Shown here: one piece after another, positions 36,986 to 48,469 of the stretch
Layout: each line of letters begins with the position of its first letter
Position numbering within the stretch: position 1 is the first letter of the stretch
Assembly (NCBI RefSeq): GCF_000003815.2
Contig: NC_049986.1
Span: 13,203,805 to 13,267,804, forward strand
Origin: Branchiostoma floridae
Taxonomy: Eukaryota > Chordata > Leptocardii > Amphioxiformes > Branchiostomatidae
Direction of reading: 5' to 3'
DNA length: 64,000 bases
Made by a program: the position numbers and the translations under genes
The notes under the pieces: generated by a model
Databases searched by the model: none
Told to the model about the DNA's origin: nothing
What the model saw: the letters and a program-made list of their open reading frames with translations, nothing else

Positions 36986-38641
36986 GTTACCATTCTATGT
37001 GAAGCAGAAGCCACGTGTCCTACGTTCTAAAGCTGTGCCATTACCTGAATTCATTTGTCGTACAACATAAATTTTGTTTGTGTGACGGTCGCTATGCGAC
37101 ATAAACATACCGACGTCATTTATGTGCACTCTTCAAGATTACACACCCAATATCAACCCCGGGATTTATATTTTCCATGTCATTAGTTAATAACAATACC
37201 AACGCAAAACTGTTACCACTTTCATAAGAACAATATTTGAGCCTTGAATGCTTATATTTTTGGTGGTGTAAATATATTCATATATGCTCTGTTTTTCATT
37301 GCTTTACTACGGCCGTATCAACAGCGAACTTAAAACATTGTGAAGGCCTCCTTCCCCTTATAACGCAAAATTAAGCTCAAGCTCAAAACCGCGGGACCCA
37401 ACAAACTACTGGATATGTCAGGTGATGAGTTGAATACGGGAGTCAGATCTATACATTTTGTAGAATAATAGCAGTGTGTTGTGTTGTGGTTGCTATGCAA
37501 CAAGTGTATGCTATACGTCCTTGATACTTGATGGATGAATACACATTCACCATGCGACGGGTAGTATATTTTCCATGCCACTAAACAATCACAATCAACA
37601 TGCAAAAGTACAACCATGTTTTGTCCTCAGAACATTATCTAAGGCTTAACGGGAGAAGATAGGGTCACATTGTCTGTGAATAGTACTTACTGGTCGGGGT
37701 ATCGAACGATCTCTACGATAGCAAAGGTATGTTGCCTTCTTTCTTAGGGCCCTGTCACATTTTTTGTGTGGTCTTCAGACCATCGCAAAGTGGCCATGGA
37801 GAGATTCTTATAGGCTAGCCGTGCATGTTTCTGAGAAAGTTTGGCTGTGCTGTTACAGAAAAAAATACGTTAGATGTTCTGTCATAGCGTGTTTGACAAT
37901 TCCACGACATCCAAATCGTAAGACGGTTTACGACGAATGTGGTCCAGTCAAAACTTGCTATGTTCATTCTTTTGTGCTTCGGAATTAACGTTAACTGCAC
38001 TTGTATTTTTGACGAATTTGACGTCATACTTACAAGTTGTTTCAAGTCGAGCTAGGCTGACGTCTTAAGCAACTCGTCCTTGATTCGTACACAAATGCCA
38101 TACTGAAAGTACAAAGCTGTCTTCTCGTATCACGGTTAAGGGAATTTAAGATGGACATATGTACGAGTACCTTCGAATTTCTTTTGAGCAGAATTTGGTG
38201 GACCATTGATTGAGAAACTCTGTAGAAACCGAAAAGCCATTCTCTATACATAGCCCAATGAAAATATTAGATCCCTAAATCTTTGGCCACTGAAGGGCGG
38301 CTCTGCCATTAGAAAGACCGTCGCAATGTTTCCGATTTTCGGTCGATATTTTGACCGTCCACTGGATTTCAATCCAGAGGGCAAGATAGCCAGACGTATC
38401 TATGCCGATGCCCCTGCATGCAACGTCAGTGGCTAAACAAGAGACAATGATTCCTGGATACCAGAGAAAACAGAGCTACAGTGCTACTTGACGCTAAATA
38501 ACATAAACACATAACGTTACATGAATTATTAATGAATGAATGATGACCATTATTGTACATATTTGCCCCCTTGGTTAAGTACAGGTCGTAACAAAACAAT
38601 ATCTGTTTGTGTCCTTCCAAAGAGGGGAACCAAGGACAGAG
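36986..38641. other. Intergenic between SCA-D and SCA-E
   Basis: No exon or RNA gene recognised in about 1.6 kb. Confidence 0.4.
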
Positions 38642-40049
38642 ATGAGGAAGTTAGTAGCGGCGCTGCTTGTGGTGTCAGTATTTTGTCTCTTCAGTTTGGA
38701 TCAATCGACCGCGTATCGGAGCAGGTGAGAGGAATGTCATCATGAGTTCTGTCTCTTGTCGTAAAATATTTGTATTTACCAACAATATCAACGTGTACAT
38801 TGCAACGTGTTTGTAATTGTCAACTAATGATGGTGGAGTATCAAAAAGTGAAGTGACATGACAATCAACTGATTCTTTTGTGTTTTTTACTCTTTTTGTA
38901 TGATATTAGGCGCAGACGCCGCTGCAATATATTTTGCAGCCAGAAATATGTGTGTAGCCTGAAGTACAAGATGAACAACACAGTCTACGCAACGGTAAGT
39001 GGTCTTCAACATTATCGCTGTAAGAAAGGCCTTTTGCGCCTTAGCAATAACAAAAGTGTTCCAACGTTAACATGAAGGCAGGAATACTTTTCAGACTTTT
39101 CGATACCTTTACATTTCTTGCCATGTTTCTTGTTCGATCTGTAACTGTAGACTGTGGTAAACTAATGCCTGAAGATTTTTTCTGATACATAATGTAGAAA
39201 GGAGTCTTATGATTTCGTAAGCAGTGACCATTTTTGCCGGTTTTGACATAGTGAACATAGGATTACAATACCTTTTTTTCACATTTGCATCTGTGTTTGT
39301 CAACTGCGCGAACCATATGCATCAGCCATGAGGTAACATTATTCAGTGTAACTTTTCTCTCATCAGAATGACGCCTTCCTGCCCGTGAACGCCACCAAGT
39401 TTAACTTGTGTCGTGACAGCGGAACTTGCTGTACGTACTACACGGGCTGCCAATCTAAGTACCTCAGTCGGGACGGCACCACCATCATGGACAACCTGGA
39501 CCCGTAAGTCTTCAGACATTTGTCGTTTGTTTGTTTGTTTCTTAGCTCGCTTCATTGTAAATCTAAGCATTTTACGAAGACCAAAGTTTGCGACTCACTA
39601 CAAGATGCGTTTCTGAATATCAGTGGTGACCGTCCAATTCTTCCTGAGATTTGCTAGAAATTTCATGAATTTTTTACCCCAAAGTTACGACCAACAATAT
39701 GATTTGTACGTATTGTACATGTACATTTGACACTACGTGTTGCTTATCATAGGACGCTAATGGAAGTTGGCCTGTAGCATGTTGACTATAGTATGATTAT
39801 CAATAGTTATCGTTGCTGTACGGTTACAGCTTCCTATATATGTATATTAATACTGTAGCCTGTGTGTTTTCTAAATATTACAGCTGGACTGCTACTCATG
39901 TGGGCGGCATTACCACACAACCCAGGCCTGAGTCAATTTTCGTGTGCAACCGCGCCCCTTGCGGAATGGCCCAGAAAGGCATCATCATGACAGTTGCCAC
40001 CAGCATCACGATGGCCTTGGCCACAACATTGTGCCTCCTGCGCTCATAG
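38642..40049 (+). CDS. SCA-E: cysteine-enriched, probably GPI-anchored cluster member
   Basis: Exons 38642-38724, 38910-38994, 39367-39503, 39884-40049; phases 2, 0, 2; 156 residues, the smallest member. Leader MRKLVAALLVVSVFCLFSL, then YRSRRRRR with almost no disordered segment. Core: FCSQKYVC with MNNTVYAT; LCRDSGTCC, YTGC; WTATHVGG, PRPESIFVC. Extra cysteines beyond the six (one in exon 2, one in exon 3, one in exon 4) could form one or more additional bonds. The tail NRAPCGMAQKG then IIMTVATSITMALATTLCLL is GPI-signal-like. It is the sister of SCA-D by exon 4. Confidence 0.84.
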
Positions 40050-40732
40050 AGGGTAGCTGTGCCCATGCTGTACAGGGTAAATGGCCCAACCCGAGGTGTA
40101 TACGGTTTCTTAATACGCGATCGGTTCCTATCTGAGACGTAGCTACACGTATTCATAGCATTTGGCAATAACTGCAGACCGTCAGTCAAGATATAAACAA
40201 ACAAACCAACAAACAAACAGGTAGGCAGACAAACAAACAGACGAACCGAAAACACAGAATTGGAAAATGTCAGTAGAAATAATGTATCAGCAAGATCAAG
40301 TTTCTACCTAATGTTCTTCGATCTGGGATAAACTTTTGAATAAGCCATGAATCATATCTCTGTGTCATTGCCTGATAGTTCTGCAGAAACTTTGAACATA
40401 TTGAAAAAAAACATTTGTATTTAATGGAATATTTGCCTTAAGCATAATTTGATCATCAAAACCTTAAGTCATTTTTCTATACCATTCAAATTACTTAATT
40501 TCGTACTTTTGTAACGGCACTGAATACGATTGCAGAAACACTTATATTAACTTTACCTTCTGTCTATGTATAAATGGATAATGATATTCATAACGTTATA
40601 TATACGTTTATCATCAATAGCAAAGTGCTGCTTTAGCCTTCGATTATGATGTTGAACTTGAATTGTGTGTATTGTGCATTGATAGCTGAGAAATTTGTAT
40701 CACCATAGCAGAGATATCCTTTAGTTGGACCC

Positions 40733-41320
40733 NNNNNNNNNNNNNNNNNNNNNNNNNNNNNNNNNNNNNNNNNNNNNNNNNNNNNNNNNNNNNNNNNNNN
40801 NNNNNNNNNNNNNNNNNNNNNNNNNNNNNNNNNNNNNNNNNNNNNNNNNNNNNNNNNNNNNNNNNNNNNNNNNNNNNNNNNNNNNNNNNNNNNNNNNNNN
40901 NNNNNNNNNNNNNNNNNNNNNNNNNNNNNNNNNNNNNNNNNNNNNNNNNNNNNNNNNNNNNNNNNNNNNNNNNNNNNNNNNNNNNNNNNNNNNNNNNNNN
41001 NNNNNNNNNNNNNNNNNNNNNNNNNNNNNNNNNNNNNNNNNNNNNNNNNNNNNNNNNNNNNNNNNNNNNNNNNNNNNNNNNNNNNNNNNNNNNNNNNNNN
41101 NNNNNNNNNNNNNNNNNNNNNNNNNNNNNNNNNNNNNNNNNNNNNNNNNNNNNNNNNNNNNNNNNNNNNNNNNNNNNNNNNNNNNNNNNNNNNNNNNNNN
41201 NNNNNNNNNNNNNNNNNNNNNNNNNNNNNNNNNNNNNNNNNNNNNNNNNNNNNNNNNNNNNNNNNNNNNNNNNNNNNNNNNNNNNNNNNNNNNNNNNNNN
41301 NNNNNNNNNNNNNNNNNNNN
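40733..41320. other. Assembly gap (588 Ns)
   Basis: Unknown sequence between SCA-E and SCA-F. The odd length suggests an estimated gap size. Confidence 0.95.
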
Positions 41321-44300
41321 GAACTACTTACATATCAATCATGAAGTTGGCTTAAATATCGTTACTTTAGACATTTTGATTTTGGTATTTGATAGATAGC
41401 TACAATAAAGGCTATTTTCACATATTGAATAGGGTAGTCGTTCCACAGTTGAAAGATTGGTTTTAAGGATTTAAAGGAAATAACACCTTCAGACAAAAAC
41501 ATGATCAACCATTGCAGTCATGTTCTCTCCATCTATATCCTCTATGTATGTCAATAGTATAATGTTACATGACTGTTGCCTAAGAACCGTTTTATGAACA
41601 TATGCCATTGCCCTCATCACGCAATGTAACGTCATTTAGGGAAAATGCATCTAACTGCAGTTTCGGTTGATGGATCATGGCGCGATATTGCATACAATCC
41701 ACCGTCTACCTACAACACCCCGTAGCAGCAACGGTTTGTCCCTTAGTCACGTGAGACGCATTTCCGGTTCAACGGCTCCCATTTTTCCAGAGCCTCCTAT
41801 AACCCATCTACGGGTGGGCGCATTGAGGTAAGATATGTAAAATTTTTCTCTGCAATACATTTGTGATGTACTGTCATCTGCAATTTTCGCAATTTCATAC
41901 GAAATACGTGGAATTTTATGGTTTAAAACTACATCCCCAATCATGTCTTGCGTAGTGAGCGACCATTTTGGTTCCGATGTGTTGTTTGGGTGACGCACTC
42001 TGAGAATTAAAATCAGTCCACCAAACATCATTCGCTTGTTTCGATGTACATGATGAACATCAGTATGATATCGAACGGATATGTCGTCTTACTGTACATG
42101 TTGGATAGGGTTGCCACGGCTAGGTCAGTATATTATAAAAATTTATATAGAAGGAGGTCACGGCAAATCTGAAAGCTATATTTGTCTCCGGGGAGGCCAT
42201 GCATATTCAATATACGATAGAGCGGGGGAATGTTCGCTGGTTCGTTATGGCTACGGCTTGCTATATCTCAGTATAAAATAAGCCTACAGAGAGAGATAAT
42301 TCTGAATGATGAAAATGAATGTGTCATGTGATGTCAGGAAAGATCTTATATTCCCATTCCAGTATACTTTACAGCACTCATTAAATGTTCTTCCCATGCA
42401 ATTAAGCTATCGCGCATTATGGTTATCTTTGTCATGGGTGGCTTAGTTTTGAATGCATTGTAATACGTCATTTTATATGTAGACACCTTTATGAATATGA
42501 TTTTCAACATAAAACATGTAACGTTATTGTTTCTCTTGTAAGTTTTTGTCTCCCATTTTAGAGATTATCTATGCCCATACCAAAGGTACTTGAAAATCCA
42601 TACGGACAATCTAAGTATTTCACAATCTACTTATTGATGAATTATGAATGCCCATAAGTGACAAGGGTACTGCCAGGCGGGATAAGCGTCGTGTTGGATA
42701 GAGGGTGATGTTTCTCACGACATATCTGGGGAGTAAGCAGACAGAATGAAGGAATGAATCCTGGCGGCGAGTCAGGAAAAATGAAGCCACCGCTAGCAGG
42801 CCGGCATTGCCGCCTCCAACGCTGTTAAAAACATTGTGCAAGTTACAGTGAAGCATGTATTGTTACTTAATTCTGCATTTGTGCAGAACTGATATTGTAG
42901 GATTGTACTTGTAGATTAATTGAAATGATTAAGGGTTTCTCGACATAAATCAATCTACGGCAGGCACTCTCAGACATGGAATATTTGACTGGCACACTCG
43001 GTTGTCAAACTGTCAAAGCACTACGATGTTAATGAACTTTTTAAGTGGTCTTATTATTCATCGTCGGGTATTTGAATATATCTGAATATTTCATTCTTGT
43101 TGCTGATACCAAACGTCACTTGATTTAAACTTGATATTAACGCCGTGATTTACGATGAATTAAGCTCGACTTCACTGGACTTGAGGAAGCTGATCCAAGT
43201 AAGGTACTCTTTTCCATGACGTTTTGACACCGATTTGAATAACCTCACATGAACTTATGCCAATTTACACAGGCACAGACGACTGTGTGCAGGAATTCAG
43301 GCGCCTTGTATGTTAGGGCCAATGTCGCATCAATTATTGATTCCTTGTGCTTCTGAATTTGAACTAAATTTTGTTCTATGCCGGGGCATTTTAATAGGAA
43401 GACGCCCCTAATGGGGGGGGGGGCTATCAAAGGAGAATCAGTCATGGTCGATTACTTCACATATCATACATGTAATACCGTGCCGTAACTATAAGTGCAA
43501 CGATCACAGACATCGTCATTTTTAAGTTCCATGACTTTGAGCCTCTACATGCACTGTAAACTACAAGAAAACACGATGGTTGACTGTACAACAAATAGTC
43601 ATTGACGTCAGTGCAAGTGCTGCAATTAGTGAAGCAACTCAATCAACCAGTATTGTAGCTTGATAATTACTTTGACCTCCATAGCTATAACGGTACAGAA
43701 CGCTTGATAGAAGGGGAATCAGAGGGGTATTTCTGGTATTCAGTTACCAGGATTAGATTGGAATCTAGAAAAATAGTTTGTTTTCAGGGCTTCCGAGATC
43801 GAGAATACTCGCAGATTGAATTGCTCTCTATGGGAGCTGACTCCAATTCAATAACGCTAAACGGTTTCCAACTATTTCTGTTAACCCTTTTGGCCTTTAA
43901 ACAGCACTTAGAACTCTGGCCTTGCTCACATTGACGTGACGTGCATTTTAATCTAACTTTTTGCTCGGGATACCAGTAGCGTGGTCAATTTATGTATAGC
44001 TTGTTCCTTTCAATATCATGTTGTTTTCTCTACATACAGTTGTATAAAAAATCCAACGACAGATGATTGATCGCGAAGCGCCCATCAAAAATATGTCATT
44101 TTGCGAGGGATTTTACTCACGACTTACCTAACGTTATATTATCTCCCAGAAAAATTGTTAATGTTATCTATTGGTTGCACAGTTTGTTATCGATTCATTC
44201 AATCTCACACAGTTTACATGTAGCTATCGCTCTTCGGCAGACGGCGGTGAGAAAACCCATGAATAAATCACTCCGCGCCAAGATACATAACAGCGCCATA

Positions 44301-44648
44301 GACAAACGGTGGGATAGAAAGAAGAATTGAACAGTAGCACAGGTGCGAAAAACAGTCCCAACGTTTACTGCAGTTAATACTACGGTGCCCGGCTTCTACG
44401 ATACCGATAGTAATACATTTTTCATGTATAAGCTATAGGACTGTTCTTTATTTGTTCTCAAATTAATTATAGAGCGACAGACTTCGAGTGGTGGGTCCTA
44501 GTATTATGGCTTCGGAGAGTTGCTTTCTAAATTTATATATGAAACCTGACATTAATTCAATTTGTAGAAAACGTGTGTCACAATGTCTGCTCACCCTTGC
44601 CCTCCAGAATTGTTTTCATTATTATTATGTAAATGATCTTTTCAGTAG
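41321..44648. other. Intergenic between gap and SCA-F
   Basis: No supported exon. A minus-strand reading near 41747-42031 is open for 94 codons with no recognised motif. Just before the SCA-F start, CTTTTCAG|TAGATGACG looks like a 3' splice site, so SCA-F may have a non-coding first exon somewhere here. Confidence 0.4.
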
Positions 44649-47197
44649 ATGACGATGAAGGTGGCCATGAAGACAGCCGTGCTGCTGACAGCCCTGGTCC
44701 TCCTCTGTCTCCAAGACGTGGAGGCGAAGAGAAGGAGGGGCGGCTTCAGCATGGGTCGGCGGCGGTCTGCCTCCAGCAGCTACCCGAAGCAGAAGCAGTG
44801 GTCGAGTTGGAGCTCTTCTAGCAACACGGGAGGCTCGTCCTACCCGAAACAGAACCAGTGGTCCTCCTGGGGCAACACAGGGGGGTCCTCGTGGAGCAAC
44901 ACGGGAGGGTCCTCATATGGGAATTCGGGATCGTCCTGGAACAACAGGGGGAATTCTGGCTCGTCTTATGGAAGCTCGTCGACCACCCGGTCCAGGAAGC
45001 GGTGGGGCACGTCCAAGGTGGCCACCGCCGCCATAGCCGGGGTCGCCGGGCTGTACGGAGGCTATGTGCTGACGTGAGTTACGGTCTCTCATCATCCATG
45101 CTTCTGTTGAGCACATTTGAAGTACTCCAGTAATGCCTACGTCACATTTTCAAAACGGGGCCCGGTCGGGCTGTTTGTGGAATCGAAAATAGAATTGAAT
45201 AAGTAAAAATATACACAAATAATGCCGATGTGACTATTCTCTTCACGTATTGTGCAGTTTGGTTGTCTTTTATATCATAATTGTCGTTACCGAAAGCTCC
45301 CCGGTTTGGAAATGTGACGTAGGCCTAAAATATGATATTGATCTCAATATTGGCCATTTGCGGACATGCGCATATGTTTATTCGAAGTCAAAATCACACG
45401 GTTGTACTCTACAGGTCAATGGCGTACAACTCTTTTGGGCCAAACTATGGCTACAACTACAATTACGGGTACAACAACTACCGGCCGTACTACCAGAACG
45501 ACTACTGTAGAGCTGGCTCGTGTGAAGTCAGGTTCACCGTCAACGACACCGTCATACCCCCGCCTAGGGTAAAGTAATGCATTATACATCGTGTACAGTA
45601 CTTACTTAAAGTTAAAGCAGCATGTTTTGTCATGTTTTTACTGCTTTAAACAGCATGTTTTGTCACCCCAATTACTATTACTATGGACTTCATACAAAGG
45701 AAAGGTTGTAGAGACAAGACAACTTCAAACGCATTGAATCCTGTGAAATGATACTGTGATTAACTCAAATGTAACAGCCACGCACAAAGGCACTGTCCTT
45801 GGTGCTGAATGTGCAATCAGCTTACAATGGAACTCACTACTCTAAGAATGAAAACAGTACTTCGTCACCAAGAATGCTCTGAAACTCTTTCTCTTCAGAT
45901 ACATTGTTAACAAATCAAGTCTATTTCGTACTGTCTACTGCAAAAATGTGTAATTGCACTGGTATGTTTCAACCTAATTGTAAGATATTCAACAGGGATT
46001 TGGTAACACTTTTCCCGCAGGACCCGACAAAAACCAACTATGGACTTTACACAAGAAAAGAGCGTCCTGAATCCTGTGAAGTGATACTGTTATTAACTCG
46101 ACCGTAACAGCCTCGCACATGGGCACTATCCTTGGTGCTGAACGTGCAATCAGCTTACAATGGAACTCACTACTCTAAGAATGAAAACAGTACTTCGTTA
46201 GCAAGATTGCTCTGAAACTCTTTATTTTTGGATTTATCGCTAAGAATCAAGTATCTTTCGTACTCTCTATCTACTGCAAAATGTTTCAACCTAATTATGA
46301 TATATTCAACTATGATTTTGTAATATTTTCCGCAGGATCCGACAAAAACCAACGTGACCATTCCTGCGAACGCCGCGCTCGTGTTTCTGTGCCGGAATGG
46401 CGGAACGTGTGACAGGAGCCACGTCTGTTACAACAACGTCTACCTGTACAACAACAAACTCTACCCTGACTACCCCAGGTGAGTGTAAAACCGACAAAGA
46501 AAACTACGGGAGGTAAAGAAAAACGGCAGGCGAAACATCTGCCTTTCGTGGCAGATGTTTCATGATACACTATGGCTTACGTCCGAAAATGTGCCGCAAC
46601 CGGCCTCTGGCTGCTCTCGCCGGTGATTTCGTGATGTCTTACACGAAACATCTGCCAGAAAAACGATAAGGAGGGTAAGGGACAATAAGAGACGAAGAGA
46701 GGGATGCAATCAAAAATGAGTATACTAGTCATTACAAAACTAGCTATGTGAACCGATAAGAACGGGCACCTTTTACATGTAAAATTAGAAATAAAGGAGT
46801 AGCATAAGAAACTTCAAAAGGGGAGCTTGGCGAGAAACGAAGGGTGTATTTAAACTATCTGAAGTAAAACAATATGCTGAGCAAGGTTAGATCAATTTCC
46901 ATCCTTACTTCCAGGGTTGCTTCTGCGGGCAGCGTCGCCGTCAGTACGTCCACCAACACCGGTACCCAGGTGACGGGACCGTCCCGTACCACCGTCCGGA
47001 GCAACATCACGGCGGTTAACGTGACGGCGGCCAACGTGACGACGGCGCCGCCCGTCACCGGGAACATCGCCAAGAGACAGGCGCCGGCCCAGCCCCCGGA
47101 GATGGTCCAAGTCTGCATGCCCTCGGATGCTGTTGGGACCGCCGCGTACGCTCTTCTTGTTACGATGGCCTTCTTCTTTGCAATGGTGGCGCCCTGA
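44649..47197 (+). CDS. SCA-F: prion-protein-like architecture, six cysteines, GPI signal
   Basis: Exons 44649-45073, 45415-45568, 46336-46478, 46915-47197; phases 2, 0, 2; 334 residues (starts at 44655 or 44667 also possible). In order: signal peptide (MKTAVLLTALVLLCLQDVEA); basic KRRRGGFSMGRRR; Trp/Gly/Ser repeats with SSYPKQKQW, SSYPKQNQW and NTGGSS; basic RSRKRW; hydrophobic ATAAIAGVAGLYGGYVL; SMAYNSFGPNYGYNYNYGYN and NNYRPYYQNDY; CRAGSC with NDT; LCRNGGTC, DRSHVC with NVT; a Thr/Val-rich stretch with NIT and NVT sites; VQVC; and SDAVGTAAYALLVTMAFFFA as a GPI-type tail. Vertebrate PrP has the same order: basic, GGWNTGGSRYP repeats, AGAAAAGAVVGGLGGYML, Tyr-rich, N-glycans, GPI. But PrP has one disulphide and an uninterrupted coding exon, so homology is unproven. 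Exon phases place F firmly in the local cluster. Confidence 0.85.
45135..45324. mobile_element. Palindromic MITE, copy in SCA-F intron 1
   Basis: Ends GCCTACGTCACATTTTCAAA and GTTTGGAAATGTGACGTAGGC (near-complements), inner GGGCCCGGTCGGGC. Same family as 18629-18819 and 28536-28732. Confidence 0.88.
45682..46353 (+). repeat. Tandem duplication ending in the start of SCA-F exon 3
   Basis: Copy 1 (45682-46038) and copy 2 (46039-46353) both end with a polypyrimidine/CGCAG acceptor and the exon start GAYCCGACAAAAACCAAC. Copy 2 leads into the real exon. Copy 1 leaves a decoy acceptor at 46020 followed by 18 exon-like bases. Long shared blocks include CAATCAGCTTACAATGGAAC and TCACTACTCTAAGAATGAAA. 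Confidence 0.88.
46524..46661. repeat. Fold-back repeat in SCA-F intron 3
   Basis: GAAACATCTGCC, a 6-base loop, then its exact complement (46532-46561), and a third copy of GAAACATCTGCC near 46645. The outer pair suggests a decayed MITE. Confidence 0.65.
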
Positions 47198-47917
47198 TTG
47201 AAAGCTGGTATCTAACCTGGTCTATTATATATATAAAGGCTTAATGGAGCGTTGAAGCACTGCCCTTTTGTATCTATACTTTTATCCCTAGTTGAACCGT
47301 CAAGCAAGGAGACGAAGAGAGTTGCAAACTCCGTCTTATGTTGGCTGTGTAAATTGGACTGTTGTTTTAAGAACAGATTTTTTAATGTACATGTGTTACT
47401 GTATAGCAAAAAAAAATGCTGCCTGTAATCATTACTTGTACCGTCATGTAGAGCACATGTATTTAGTGTTAGAGGCCCCACACTGATATATAAAATCATT
47501 GTGTAAATGTACACGTAGACCACATCTATACCAGTGTCTGTACACAAGGCTTTATAGCATGGCGTAACCACGCCTATGACCTGTGTTAAGAGGATGTTAA
47601 TCTTGCACAGGCATTGGGTAATGCTGTAATTTGATATTTGTATCATATGTACTGTATCATTACTAATCTGTTATATCTTTATTACACTTGTAAAGTATTG
47701 TAATTTAAAGGATGGAGAATAAGATTAACATTTAGATGTTGATTCAAATGCAACTGATGAAATATAAGAAACAGAACAGTGAAAAAGTACCGCACAAGTT
47801 TGACATGACAAATTGTATGTGCAATATATATCCTATACTAGAATGCTATAAATTGTATAAATTTTATGGATGTGATATCTTGACAGTGTAAGCAGTACTG
47901 TTGTGATGTGAAATAAA
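47198..47917 (+). other. SCA-F 3' UTR and polyadenylation signal
   Basis: AATAAA at 47912-47917 follows a T/A-rich stretch with no exon. The implied 3' UTR is about 720 bases. The next transcription unit (AXDND1) converges from the other side. Confidence 0.5.
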
Positions 47918-48067
47918 ACAGTTTAATCATAGAAATATTTCTTTCACCTGCTCTTTCATAACATTAAGATTAGAAAGTATTGAGAGAGAATAAAATGTAG
48001 GGATAATATAGTTCTAATTCAGAAATCAACATACACACTGTCAAGGAAGACATTGTTGTACAAATAA

Positions 48068-48073
48068 TTTATT
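48068..48073 (-). terminator. Probable AXDND1 polyadenylation signal
   Basis: AATAAA on the minus strand, about 400 bases after the AXDND1 stop. It faces the SCA-F signal about 150 bases away (convergent genes). Confidence 0.55.
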
Positions 48074-48469
48074 TCCTCAAAGCATTTGTAGATGAGCCAC
48101 ACAAACATTCATAACCACATTCCAAAGCACAGGCTATCTTGTCATACACTATTCTGGATGTTCTCTTACAGAGGTGCATTAAACTGGTCAACGTACCAAC
48201 ATTGATTTTTACAACTGTACAGCTTTGATATGGAAAAAAATACCAATTTGAAGCTCTCAATATAGACATCTTCCATACACAACTTCATATAACATTACAA
48301 TTGAACTCTGTACAAAATTTGTGGTAAAAATCCACTTCAGAAAGCTAATCACATAAAAACCTCCATAGCCTGGATGATAAAAAGTCGGTTCAGTAGCAAA
48401 TTCATATTGCTTGATATGACAGTAATATGACAGCATTCTAAACTTTACAAGTACAGCAACCGTTATTCT

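Noticed and set aside
36788-37070. Three overlapping Cys/Val-rich ORFs
   Set aside because: Translations of a (GT)n microsatellite, not genes.
40725-41399. 224-codon ORF
   Set aside because: It is almost wholly Ns from the assembly gap.
41747-42031. 94-codon minus-strand ORF
   Set aside because: Open but without recognised motif, signal peptide or clear splice context; not distinguishable from chance or an old repeat.
42600-42860. Possible decayed cluster exon on the minus strand
   Set aside because: Basic and hydrophobic stretches are present, but no cysteine motif or matching splice phase was found.
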